From: Parvimonas sp015257355 | GTDB taxonomy: Bacteria; Bacillota; Clostridia; Tissierellales; Peptoniphilaceae | DNA length: 64,000 nucleotides | Reading direction: 5' to 3' (one strand) | Assembly: GCF_050262165.1 (NCBI RefSeq) | Contig: NZ_CP189844.1 | In this document: positions 17,832 through 26,584 of the stretch, one piece after another | Layout of the letters: every line of letters starts with the position of its first letter | Numbering within the stretch: position 1 is the stretch's first letter | Made by a program: the position numbers and the translations under genes | The notes under the pieces: generated by a model | What the model saw: only the letters and a program-made list of their open reading frames with translations | Told to the model about the DNA's origin: nothing | Database searches by the model: none

Positions 17832-18668
17832 CTATAATTTTTCAATTGAATCTAATATATCTGATAAATAATCAGTATCTAATTTTTCTGCTTCTCCCTC
17901 ATCTACCATTTCAGGTATATTTTTATTTAAAGGAATTTTAGCAACATTTGTAAGTCCAAATTTTCTAGAAATATATGGTAAATCACTTTCACCAAATATA
18001 CTCAATTCTTCATTACAACATGGACATTTAAAATAACTCATATTTTCAACAATTCCTATTATTGGAATATTCATCATTCTTGCCATCTTAACAGCTTTTT
18101 CAACAATCATAGATACTAAATCTTGTGGTGAGGTTACAATAATAATCCCATCAACTGGTAGTGATTGAAATACCGTTAAAGCAACATCTCCTGTACCAGG
18201 TGGCATATCCACAAACATATAGTCTACATTTTCCCAAACAACATCTGTCCAAAATTGCTTTATAACACCACCTATAACAGGTCCTCTCCAAATAACTGGA
18301 TCAGTTTCTTTTTCAAGTAATAAGTTAATACTCATTATTTTTATTCCATTTTCAGTTTTACATGGAATGATTCCTCTGTCATCTATTTGAGCTTTAGTGT
18401 CAATACCAAAAGATTTTGGTATAGATGGTCCAGTAATATCTGCATCTAAAATACCAACTTCTTTTCCTCTCTTCATCATTCCAGTAGCAAGCATAGATGT
18501 AATTAAAGATTTACCAACTCCACCTTTACCACTTATAACACCTATTACCTTTTTAATATCACTAAATTGATTTTGTTCAACCAATAAACTTTCAAATTCT
18601 TCAGATACTCCACAGCTTGATGCACTTGAGCATCCTGAGCATCCACCTGAGCTACATCCACTACTCAT
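17832..18668 (-). CDS. Mrp/NBP35-type P-loop ATPase (Fe-S carrier)
   Basis: 278 residues. After an unusual Ser/Cys/Gly-rich N-terminus (six Cys in the first 19 residues) comes the deviant Walker A GVISGKGGVGKS and MFVDMPPGTGDVALT, hallmarks of Mrp/ApbC. YFKCPCCNEE provides the CxxC thought to bridge a Fe-S cluster between subunits. These proteins deliver Fe-S clusters to apo-proteins. It follows two ABC exporter genes with a 9-base gap; a functional link with them is not obvious. Confidence 0.88.
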   Translation of the reverse strand: MSSGCSSGGCSGCSSASSCGVSEEFESLLVEQNQFSDIKKVIGVISGKGGVGKSLITSMLATGMMKRGKEVGILDADITGPSIPKSFGIDTKAQIDDRGIIPCKTENGIKIMSINLLLEKETDPVIWRGPVIGGVIKQFWTDVVWENVDYMFVDMPPGTGDVALTVFQSLPVDGIIIVTSPQDLVSMIVEKAVKMARMMNIPIIGIVENMSYFKCPCCNEELSIFGESDLPYISRKFGLTNVAKIPLNKNIPEMVDEGEAEKLDTDYLSDILDSIEKL

Positions 18669-18677
18669 AATATCCCC

Positions 18678-20423
18678 CTAAATTTTCAATTCTTCAGAAA
18701 TATACATTTTATAATATATTCCCTTTTTATCTAATAATTCTGTATGTGTACCTTGTTCAAGAATATTTCCTTTTTCTATCAAAACAATTTTATCACAATG
18801 CTTAATTGTTGACAATCTATGTGCAACAATTATAGACGTCTTTCCACTTAAAATATCCTTCATTTTATTTTGAATGAATTTTTCAGTTTCAGTATCTATT
18901 GAAGAAGTTGCCTCATCTAATATTAACAATTTTGGATTTTTAATCAAAGCTCTTGCAAAAGAAATTAATTGTTTTTGTCCACTTGATATATTATACCCAC
19001 TTTCTCCAATAACTGTATCAATTCCATCTGGTAATTTAGAAATAAACTCATCTATTCCAAGCAAATTACATATTTCCATAATCTCTTCATCAGTTGCATT
19101 TTCGTTTCCAAACTTTATATTTTCCTTGATAGAAATGGAAAAAAGTTGAGGCTGTTGTAAAACATATCCTAAATTATTATATAAACAAGTTTTATCAATA
19201 TTCTTATAGTTAATTCCATCTAAATAAATATCTCCAGAAGTAGGATCATAGAATTTACAGATTAAATTAACAATAGTAGATTTACCACTTCCAGTACTAC
19301 CAATAAAGGCAACACTCTGCCCCTTTTTTATTTCAAAATTAAAATCTTTTAAAATTAACTTATCATCATCAAAATAATGAAAACTTACATTTTCAAACTT
19401 TATATTTCCATCAAAATTTAAGTCAGTTTCAAGACCTTCAATAACTTCATCATCTTCATATAATATTTGAAAAATTCTTTCTGCAGAAGCCTGAGCAGAT
19501 TTTAAATCTGTAAAAATTTGAGCAAGCATTTTAAAAGGTTCAAATATTTGAAAACTATAAGTTAAGAAACTCAAAAAAGCTCCATAAGTCATTACATGTT
19601 TCATAACTGAAATTGAAGAAAAATTAAATGCAAAACCAACTCCAATACTTGCAATAAACATAACAGTTGGAACAAAAATTGCTGAAATAAGAATTGATTT
19701 TAAATTGTATTTTCTATATTTTTCATTAAAAACTACAAATTCCTTCTTCTTTTTTTCCTCTATTCCAAGCGCTTTTATTGTTTTAATATAGCTTAAAGAT
19801 TCAGTATAACTTCTTATAATTTTTGAATTATAGTCTCTTACTTTTCTTTGGAATTTTAATATATTTTTTTGAAAAAGAAGAGTTATAATGTATATAATAG
19901 GCAACATTAAAAATAGCATTATAGTCAAAGTAAAGCTTAAATAAAGCATTATTGCTATTGAAAACAATAGAACAATTATACTATGACAAGCATCCATTAC
20001 TCCCCAGCTAAAAACTTCACTAAGTTTTTGAACGTCAGAAGTTAATCTTGAGATTAATTCTCCAATTTCATATTTCTTAATATTTGTAATTGAGAATTTT
20101 TCAATTTTTTCAAAAACTGATTTTCTTATATCTTTTGAAACTTGATATTCAAGCTTCCCACCAAAAACATAAAAGCTATATATTGCAAGAGTTGATATTA
20201 CTACAAGAGAAAAGAATGAAAGTCCAGCAATAATAAAACCCCTTAAATTTTGCTTTGTAATAAAATCATCAGTTAATAATTTGATTGATAATGGAACAAC
20301 TGCTTGTAAAAGACCTGAAATTACAACTACAAACATAAGCACATAAAGTTTTTTATATTCAATTTTATAAAATTTTATTAAGTCTCTAAAAATATTAATA
20401 TTTACAACTTTCCTTTTATTCAT
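18678..20423 (-). CDS. Heterodimeric ABC exporter, subunit B
   Basis: 581 residues: six membrane helices (about 20-310) then an ATPase domain. Walker A is GSTGSGKST, Walker B LLILDEATSSID with the catalytic Glu, and the switch His is in IVAHRLST. The signature is NISSGQ rather than LSGGQ. The partner gene upstream has a normal LSGGQ but Asp for the catalytic Glu, the complementary pattern of TM287/288- or BmrCD-like heterodimers with one consensus and one degenerate ATP site. Overlaps the partner by 8 bases. Exported substrate unknown. Confidence 0.9.
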   Translation of the reverse strand: MNKRKVVNINIFRDLIKFYKIEYKKLYVLMFVVVISGLLQAVVPLSIKLLTDDFITKQNLRGFIIAGLSFFSLVVISTLAIYSFYVFGGKLEYQVSKDIRKSVFEKIEKFSITNIKKYEIGELISRLTSDVQKLSEVFSWGVMDACHSIIVLLFSIAIMLYLSFTLTIMLFLMLPIIYIITLLFQKNILKFQRKVRDYNSKIIRSYTESLSYIKTIKALGIEEKKKKEFVVFNEKYRKYNLKSILISAIFVPTVMFIASIGVGFAFNFSSISVMKHVMTYGAFLSFLTYSFQIFEPFKMLAQIFTDLKSAQASAERIFQILYEDDEVIEGLETDLNFDGNIKFENVSFHYFDDDKLILKDFNFEIKKGQSVAFIGSTGSGKSTIVNLICKFYDPTSGDIYLDGINYKNIDKTCLYNNLGYVLQQPQLFSISIKENIKFGNENATDEEIMEICNLLGIDEFISKLPDGIDTVIGESGYNISSGQKQLISFARALIKNPKLLILDEATSSIDTETEKFIQNKMKDILSGKTSIIVAHRLSTIKHCDKIVLIEKGNILEQGTHTELLDKKGIYYKMYISEELKI

Positions 20424-22203
20424 TACTTACATCATATTCCTTACTTTGAATTTCATTAATTTTACTATATATTCCATTTTTCATAATCAAATCATTATGT
20501 TTCCCACTTTCAACTATTTTTCCACCATCCATAACAATTATATTGTCACAGTTAGTTATTGTTGAAATTCTATGTGAAATAAAAATAGAAGTAAATTTTT
20601 TATCCATTGATTTTAGTGCATTATTTATCTTTAAGTCTGTATTCATATCTACAGCACTTAAACTATCGTCTAAAATTAGTACTTCAAAAGGCTTTAATAA
20701 ACCTCTTGCGATAGAAATTCTCTGTTTTTGACCCCCAGATAAATTTCCACCATTATCAATTACAACTGTTTCATATTTAGATGAGAAATTTAGAATTTCA
20801 TCATGAATAGATGAAACTTCAGTTGCATTAAAAACTGATTTATCATCAATATTATCATTTGTAATCTTAACATTCTCTAAAATTGACATATTAAATAATT
20901 CACTATCTTGCATAATTGCAGAAATCTTTTCTCTAAGATATCTTTTATTTATTTCTTTAATATTAATTCCATCAATAAGAATTTCTCCACTTGTAACTTC
21001 AAACAATCCCAAAAGTAAATATACAATCATACTCTTTCCACTACCAGTAGAACCAATAACTCCAAGACTTTCGCCTGCATTTATAGCAAAACTAATATCA
21101 TCTAAAACTGTATTATCATTTATTACTAAGCTAACATTTTTAAATTCAATTTTTTCAGAGAAAGATACATCTCTAATACCATATTCATAATCTTCTTCTG
21201 GCAAATCTAAAACTTCATAAATTCTAGAAATTGAAACACTTGCTTTTGCCATATCACTAAGTAACTGTCCCATTTGTCTAATAGGCCAAATAATCATATT
21301 TATATAGATGACAAAAGCTATCAAATCCCCAAAATTCATTCTACCGGAAATAGTTTCATAACCTCCTACAACTAGAATTATTGCAAGTTGCAAGAAAGTT
21401 AAAAAGTCATTTACAGCTCTAAATTTCGCAGAAGTCTTCATAAATTTATTTTGAGTTATATTAAATTCTTCGTTTTTTTCTCTAAAGAGTTTTAAAATAT
21501 AATCCTCTCTATTAAATGCTTTTATAACTCTAATATTAAATAAAGCTTCTTTTATGAATACCATAAGTTGACTTTCAGCTTCATCTGTCTCTTTAAAAAT
21601 CTTTCCAATTTTGCCATAAAAAACATAAGATAAAAATGATATAACTATACAAAGACTTATACTTATCATAGCAAGTTTTAAATTTATTAAAGACATAACA
21701 ATAATTACTAAAACAATTGTCGCAATTGATCCGAAAGCATTTACTAGCTGAGTTGAAAATAACTTTCTAACAGTCTCTATATCAGAAGAACTTCTTTGAA
21801 TCAAGTCTCCAGTTGAATAATCATTTAAGCATCTTATATCTATATTTAAAAATTTATTATACATTTTTTCTTTTAAATTATAAATTAAATTTTCACAAGC
21901 GACATTAGAGTAATAATTTCTTAAAAAAATAAAAATACAACTAATACCTGTTAAAAATACTATTACAAAAGCTAATATGTATATATGACTTCTTAGAAAA
22001 TCTCTACCTCCGATAAGATTAACAGCTTTCTCTAAAATATCGTATTTATACTCTTTATCGCCAATTATTGAATCCACAGTAATCATGATTACAATAGGTG
22101 TAAGCCCGGAAAAAATTTGTATAAAAATTGTAGAAATCATAGAAAGAAAGTAAGTCAGTCTATTATTCTTTAAAATCTTCCAAAAAAGTTTAATTTCTTT
22201 CAA
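20416..22203 (-). CDS. Heterodimeric ABC exporter, subunit A (degenerate Walker B)
   Basis: 595 residues, six membrane helices and an ATPase domain. It has GSTGSGKSM (Walker A), LSGGQKQRISIARG (signature), VLILDDSLSAVD (Walker B) and ISHRIST. The Walker B catalytic Glu is Asp, so the site built on this Walker B should be weakly hydrolytic. The start is a TTG at 22203 preceded by GAGGTG; no ATG is usable there. First gene of the exporter-exporter-Mrp operon, reading from the promoter at 22232. Confidence 0.9.
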   Translation of the reverse strand: MKEIKLFWKILKNNRLTYFLSMISTIFIQIFSGLTPIVIMITVDSIIGDKEYKYDILEKAVNLIGGRDFLRSHIYILAFVIVFLTGISCIFIFLRNYYSNVACENLIYNLKEKMYNKFLNIDIRCLNDYSTGDLIQRSSSDIETVRKLFSTQLVNAFGSIATIVLVIIVMSLINLKLAMISISLCIVISFLSYVFYGKIGKIFKETDEAESQLMVFIKEALFNIRVIKAFNREDYILKLFREKNEEFNITQNKFMKTSAKFRAVNDFLTFLQLAIILVVGGYETISGRMNFGDLIAFVIYINMIIWPIRQMGQLLSDMAKASVSISRIYEVLDLPEEDYEYGIRDVSFSEKIEFKNVSLVINDNTVLDDISFAINAGESLGVIGSTGSGKSMIVYLLLGLFEVTSGEILIDGINIKEINKRYLREKISAIMQDSELFNMSILENVKITNDNIDDKSVFNATEVSSIHDEILNFSSKYETVVIDNGGNLSGGQKQRISIARGLLKPFEVLILDDSLSAVDMNTDLKINNALKSMDKKFTSIFISHRISTITNCDNIIVMDGGKIVESGKHNDLIMKNGIYSKINEIQSKEYDVSNE

Positions 22204-22231
22204 TACATCACCTCAAAATATACTTACTTAT

Positions 22232-22260
22232 ATTTTAATCTAATTTGAAAAAAAAGGCAA
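22232..22260 (-). promoter_or_regulatory. Promoter of the ABC exporter operon
   Basis: TTGCCT (22255-22260), 17-bp spacer with an A/T tract, TAAAAT (22232-22237), about 30 bases before the TTG start. Confidence 0.55.
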
Positions 22261-22305
22261 ATTTAATTACATTTATATGGGTATAATACAATAAGAGGTG
22301 ATTTT

Positions 22306-23193
22306 ATGTGCACTACTTTTTCAATTAACAGAAATGGTGAAACACTACTTGGACGAACAATGGATTTAAGAGTCCATCATAGATATGAATTTAAATATTT
22401 TCCTGAAAACTTCAATTATGAAGAAGATGTTTTTGGAAATAAATTATATACAAAATACAAAATTATGGGAGCAACTTTTAAAGATTATGACAATCTAATT
22501 GATGGAATCAATGAAAAGGGACTTTTAGGATGTACTAATTCTTTTAGAAATGCAATTAGCTTTAAAACTGAACCTATAGAATCTAAATTAAATTTAACAT
22601 CAACTAAGATTTTAAATGTATTTTTGACAAATTGTGAAACACTTGAAGATATAAAAAATTTAGCTCCAAAAATATATATAATTGAAAAATCTCTTGTTGA
22701 TGACACTAACTTTTCAATACATTTTCACTATATGTTTACAGACAAAAATAATAAAAGTCTTGTTTTAGAAATCGAAGATGGTAATTTAAAAGTTTATGAA
22801 AATAAATATAATGTAATGACTAATAGTCCAAGTTTTGCAAAACATATAAGAAATTTAGAAAAATACCTAGAAAAAGGAGAATTAAAAGGAAATATTTATA
22901 CTCCTACAAAAAGATTTATACGAGCTTACATAGAGTTACAAAACTTAAAAGAAAATAATCTTTTTGAAAACAATGAAAATATTTTATTTAATTCTTTGAA
23001 AAAATTTACAATAAAAAAAGAGGACATAGAAAATATTTCAGAAGAATCACAAAATATAACTTTATACTATTCTATTACTAATTCCAAAACTTTAAAATAC
23101 TTTTTAAAATATACAAATAAAGAGAATATAAATACATTTTCTTTTGATGATTTTAAAGATGAGAAAAATAAAATAACTGTTCAGTTTAAATAA
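22306..23193 (+). CDS. Choloylglycine hydrolase / penicillin V acylase family enzyme
   Basis: 295 residues of the Ntn-hydrolase Cys-peptidase fold: MCTTFSINRNGETLLGRTMDL supplies the N-terminal nucleophile Cys2, exposed after Met removal, with Arg17 and Asp20. NVMTNSP (~170) supplies the conserved Asn. Family members cleave linear amides such as conjugated bile salts, penicillin V or acyl-homoserine lactones; sequence alone does not separate these. No signal peptide, so it is cytoplasmic. Starts at ATG after AAGAGGTG. Shorter than typical bile salt hydrolases (about 315-325). Confidence 0.82.
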   Translation: MCTTFSINRNGETLLGRTMDLRVHHRYEFKYFPENFNYEEDVFGNKLYTKYKIMGATFKDYDNLIDGINEKGLLGCTNSFRNAISFKTEPIESKLNLTSTKILNVFLTNCETLEDIKNLAPKIYIIEKSLVDDTNFSIHFHYMFTDKNNKSLVLEIEDGNLKVYENKYNVMTNSPSFAKHIRNLEKYLEKGELKGNIYTPTKRFIRAYIELQNLKENNLFENNENILFNSLKKFTIKKEDIENISEESQNITLYYSITNSKTLKYFLKYTNKENINTFSFDDFKDEKNKITVQFK

Positions 23194-23225
23194 AAAAGAC
23201 TTTACATTGTTGTAAAGTCTTTTTA
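23192..23225. terminator. Bidirectional terminator
   Basis: AAAAGACTTTACA/TGTAAAGTCTTTT hairpin between the converging amidase and DUF4230 genes. Confidence 0.85.
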
Positions 23226-23230
23226 TTATT

Positions 23231-23845
23231 TTATTCAAATACTATTTTATATTTTTCTTTTATTTCTTTTGTTGTATTTAAAAGCTCAGTAATTATTTTC
23301 TTTGCTACCTCTTTTGACTGTTCAAAAACTCCGCTTTCTCTAGCATCAGCCTCAGCATTTTCCTTGCCACTTTGAGTAAATTGTGCATAATCATCAATTT
23401 TAACTGGATTAAAAATAGAATTAGTTTCATCATAAACTTTTATTGATTTCATATCTATCTCATTAGATAATACTTTTGATTCAGGTAAAGTAACCTTTAT
23501 TGTTTTACTACCTTCGTCAACTTCAATTTTTGTTTCCGCAAAATCAATACCTAATTTTAAAACTCCAGTATAAGTTAAAATAAAACTTGATTTTGTAAAT
23601 GGTAATTTAATATTAAATAAAGTATTCCAGTCTTCTCTACTAGCCAATTGTTTATACTTATATTGTATAGTTGACATCTCCTTTATTTCTTTAATTTGAA
23701 CCCCTATAGTTTCATTAGTAATTTTTGGTTTCCCATTATCAGTTCTAAACCACAAATAAGAGCCTCCTGCAATTACTATAACTAGTAAAATAACCATAGG
23801 CATTGAAATAGTTTTTTTCAAAAAACCTTTTACATCCATTTTCAT
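23231..23845 (-). CDS. DUF4230 membrane-anchored protein
   Basis: 204 residues with one N-terminal membrane anchor (about residues 14-32) and an extracytoplasmic domain. VQIKEIKEMSTIQYKYKQL, SSFILTYTGVLKLGID and the VTLPESKVLSNEID block match the DUF4230 family, whose function is not known. The start ATG follows AGGAGG at 10 bases. Single gene between two terminators with its own promoter. That promoter has an (AT)10 spacer, so expression may vary with repeat number (see the promoter entry). Confidence 0.78.
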   Translation of the reverse strand: MKMDVKGFLKKTISMPMVILLVIVIAGGSYLWFRTDNGKPKITNETIGVQIKEIKEMSTIQYKYKQLASREDWNTLFNIKLPFTKSSFILTYTGVLKLGIDFAETKIEVDEGSKTIKVTLPESKVLSNEIDMKSIKVYDETNSIFNPVKIDDYAQFTQSGKENAEADARESGVFEQSKEVAKKIITELLNTTKEIKEKYKIVFE

Positions 23846-23883
23846 TTTTGAAAATCCTCCTAAATAAATATATTTACGTAACC

Positions 23884-23914
23884 ATTATATATATATATAT
23901 ATATATGATGTCAA
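23884..23914 (-). promoter_or_regulatory. Promoter with (AT)10 tract as spacer, candidate phase-variable
   Basis: Minus strand: TTGACA (23909-23914), then TC and ten AT units (23887-23906), ending in a perfect TATAAT (23884-23889). The spacer to TATAAT is 19 bp; loss of one AT unit would give the optimal 17. An overlapping TATATA sits at 17 now. AGGAGG and ATG follow within about 40 bases, so this is the natural promoter of the DUF4230 gene. Confidence 0.7.
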
Positions 23915-23933
23915 GTATTTTTTTCATTAAAAA

Positions 23934-23967
23934 AAATGGCAAATAAATTATATTTTATTCGCCATTT
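23934..23967 (-). terminator. Terminator overlapping the end of whiA
   Basis: AAATGGCGAATAAA pairs with TTTATTTGCCATTT, then a T run on the minus strand; the whiA stop lies in the loop side of the stem. Confidence 0.75.
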
Positions 23968-24871
23968 CAATTATTTTTTTAAATCTATGATTTACTCCTG
24001 ATTTACTAATCTTTAAAATATCTGCCAATTCTTTTAATGAATAACTTGGATTTTTTAATCTTAGTTCACAAAGATCGAGTAAATTTTTATCTATATTTTT
24101 TTTACCATATCTTTTATAAAGTTTATTTATTGCATCAATTTGTGCAAAAGAAGTATTTAAAGTCTTATCTAAATTTGCAGTTTCACAATTTGTAAGTCTG
24201 TTTGTATTATTTTTTATTTCTTTAATCATTTTAGTTTCTTCAAACTTAAACAAACTATTTACAGTTCCTATTAACGAAAGAAAATCAGAAATAAGTTCAC
24301 TATCTTTTACATATACAATATATAGTCCCTTTTTTTCAAGACTCTTTGCTTTTATTCCAAATATTTTTAAATACTTAATTACAAGTTTAGCTAACTCTTC
24401 TGAATTTAAAGTAAATTCTAAATGGTAACTCTTATCTGGATTTGTAACTGAACCAGCTCCTAAGAAAATTCCACATAAAAAGTTTTTAATAAAATTTTTG
24501 CTTTTAACAGAATCTTCGTATAAATCATCTTTTGGAAAAAGACTATCTAAATCTGAGAAAAATGCATCTTTTAAAAATTTCTTTGAAATTTCCTCATCTT
24601 CAATTACAATTTTATAAACATTATTTTTTCTTAAATTAGAAATCTTAGACACCATTATTTTTCCATCATAAGAATATAAAAATTTAAATAGTTTAAAGAT
24701 TCTTCTAATAATTGAATTATTAGTTGTTTCAAATCTAATAATAAAAGCAAAATTACTAAAAACAATTGTTCCATTTGTTCTTATAAAAGCACAAAGTTCA
24801 GAAATAGCAGTTTCTCTATCTTCTATTTCTCTTCTTGAAAGTTCATTTTTTAAATCAATTGAAAAAGCCAT
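23948..24871 (-). CDS. whiA: Sporulation/division regulator WhiA
   Basis: 307 residues, full length. The N-terminal LAGLIDADG-like region (FLCGIFLGAGSVTNPDKSYHLEF) and the C-terminal helix-turn-helix (YSLKELADILKISKSGVNHRFKKI) are the two WhiA modules. WhiA is a DNA-binding protein found in nearly all Gram-positives; in non-sporulating species it affects cell division and chromosome segregation. Unlike most Firmicutes it is not next to rapZ and yvcK; here it follows a Nudix gene by 2 bases. Confidence 0.95.
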   Translation of the reverse strand: MAFSIDLKNELSRREIEDRETAISELCAFIRTNGTIVFSNFAFIIRFETTNNSIIRRIFKLFKFLYSYDGKIMVSKISNLRKNNVYKIVIEDEEISKKFLKDAFFSDLDSLFPKDDLYEDSVKSKNFIKNFLCGIFLGAGSVTNPDKSYHLEFTLNSEELAKLVIKYLKIFGIKAKSLEKKGLYIVYVKDSELISDFLSLIGTVNSLFKFEETKMIKEIKNNTNRLTNCETANLDKTLNTSFAQIDAINKLYKRYGKKNIDKNLLDLCELRLKNPSYSLKELADILKISKSGVNHRFKKIIEMANKI

Positions 24872-24873
24872 TA

Positions 24874-25290
24874 TTATCTTTTTTTCTTTCTCTTTTCATA
24901 AAAATAATTAGCACTCTTTAACATATTTCTTTCCGCATCATGTTTTACTAATTTCATAGCTTTATCATATGGTAAAAATATAGCTTCTACAAAACCTTCC
25001 TCCCTTTGAGGAATTAAATTTAAATCTTCAGGCTCCATATAAAAATAATGAACTGTCTTTTTTACTTTTTCGCCGTCATTATGTTGATAATCATACTTTA
25101 CAAATCCCAAGTACTTTTCAATCTTAGCACTTATTCCAGACTCTTCTTGTACTTCTCTTATCGCAGCAAGTTCAATAGTTTCATTATTCTCAAGTCTACC
25201 CTTAGGTAGAACCCAATCGTTACTAAACTTCTTCAATAACAGAAATTCGCCATTGTGAATAACAACTCCACCAGCACTAACTTCTAGCAT
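24874..25290 (-). CDS. Nudix hydrolase
   Basis: 138 residues. The Nudix box GRLENNETIELAAIREVQEESGI fits Gx5Ex7REUxEExGU exactly (about residues 31-53). Hydrolyses a nucleoside diphosphate linked to another moiety; the substrate could be a damaged nucleotide, Ap4A or a capped RNA. It starts MLEVSAGGVVI and lies directly upstream of whiA with a 2-base gap. Confidence 0.88.
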   Translation of the reverse strand: MLEVSAGGVVIHNGEFLLLKKFSNDWVLPKGRLENNETIELAAIREVQEESGISAKIEKYLGFVKYDYQHNDGEKVKKTVHYFYMEPEDLNLIPQREEGFVEAIFLPYDKAMKLVKHDAERNMLKSANYFYEKRKKKR

Positions 25291-25370
25291 ACACCCTCCT
25301 ATTATCTTGTCTCATATCTTCCTAATATTATACCATGAAATTAGCTTACATTCAAATTATACTATTATAT

Positions 25371-25400
25371 TTGATTATAACAGAGAAATTATGTTATAAT
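25371..25400 (+). promoter_or_regulatory. Promoter of ychF
   Basis: TTGATT (25371-25376), 18-bp spacer, TATAAT (25395-25400), about 50 bases before the ATG. Confidence 0.65.
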
Positions 25401-25449
25401 ATGTCTTGTGTATTTCAGATAAAAAAACAAATAATAAAGGAGATTTTAA

Positions 25450-26544
25450 ATGAAGTTAGGAATAGTTGGACTACCAAATGTAGGTAAGAGTACATTATTT
25501 AATGCAATTACAAAAGCCGGAGCTGAATCAGCAAATTATCCTTTCTGTACAATAGATCCTAATGTAGGTCTTGTAAATGTACCTGATGAAAGATTAAATA
25601 AATTAACAGAACTTTATAACTCAAAAAAAACAATCCCTGCTGTTATAGAATTTTATGATATTGCAGGTCTTGTAAAAGGTGCAAGTAAAGGTGAAGGTTT
25701 AGGAAATAAATTCCTATCTCATATTAGAGAGGTTGATGCTATCGTTGAAGTAATAAGATGTTTTGAAGATGAAAATATTGTCCATGTTGATGGAGAAGTT
25801 AACCCTTTAAGAGATGTTGAAACAATAAACTTAGAACTTATATTATCCGACCTTGAATTAGTTGAAAAAAGATTAGAAAAAGCTAGAAAATCTTTAAAGG
25901 GAAATAAGAGCTTTAAAGAAGAAGTTGATCTTTTAGAAAAAATATTACCAGTTTTAGAAGAAGGAAAATCAATTAGAACATTAACATTTGACGACAATGA
26001 AAAAGCTATATTAAAGAACTTTTCTCTACTAAGCGTAAAACCTATCATCTACGTAGCAAATGTAAATGAAGATGATATGTTAGATGAAGGCCGAAATAAT
26101 GAATATGTAAAAGTATTAGCAGACTTTGCAAAAAAAGAAAATTCTGGTATTGTAGTTATCAGTGCTCAAATCGAAAAAGAAATTTCTGAACTTGAAGATG
26201 ATGAACAAGTTGAATTTTTAAATGATTTAGGTATTTCTGAAAGTGGTGTTTCTAAATTAATTAAAGAAAGCTACAGCCTTTTAGGTCTTATGAGCTTTTT
26301 AACAGCTGGCCCAGAAGAAACTAGAGCTTGGACTATTAAAATTGGAACAAGTGCTGTAAATGCCGCAGGAAAAATTCACTCAGATATTCAAAGAGGTTTT
26401 ATTAGAGCAGAAATAGTAAATTATGATGATTTAATTTCACTTGGAAGTATGGTAACGGCTAGAGAAAAAGGTCTTGTTAGACTTGAAGGTAAAGAATATA
26501 TTATGCAAGATGGAGATGTAGTTTACTTTAGATTTAATGTTTAA
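25450..26544 (+). CDS. ychF: Redox-regulated ATPase YchF/OLA1
   Basis: 364 residues, the standard length. The P-loop GLPNVGKSTLFNAITKA and NYPFCTIDPNVG near the N-terminus, then DIAGLVKGASKGEGLGNKFL, are diagnostic of this Obg-related P-loop NTPase that prefers ATP. The C-terminal TGS domain includes TAGPEETRAWTIKIG and ARAEK-type residues. Binds ribosomes and participates in stress responses. Monocistronic between its promoter and a bidirectional terminator. Confidence 0.96.
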   Translation: MKLGIVGLPNVGKSTLFNAITKAGAESANYPFCTIDPNVGLVNVPDERLNKLTELYNSKKTIPAVIEFYDIAGLVKGASKGEGLGNKFLSHIREVDAIVEVIRCFEDENIVHVDGEVNPLRDVETINLELILSDLELVEKRLEKARKSLKGNKSFKEEVDLLEKILPVLEEGKSIRTLTFDDNEKAILKNFSLLSVKPIIYVANVNEDDMLDEGRNNEYVKVLADFAKKENSGIVVISAQIEKEISELEDDEQVEFLNDLGISESGVSKLIKESYSLLGLMSFLTAGPEETRAWTIKIGTSAVNAAGKIHSDIQRGFIRAEIVNYDDLISLGSMVTAREKGLVRLEGKEYIMQDGDVVYFRFNV

Positions 26545-26554
26545 TATAAAAAAC

Positions 26555-26583
26555 AAAAGACTGTGTTTAAAACACAGTCTTTT
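26555..26583. terminator. Bidirectional terminator after ychF and the FecB-like gene
   Basis: AAAAGACTGTGTTT/AAACACAGTCTTTT hairpin between converging genes. Confidence 0.85.
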
Positions 26584-26584
26584 T

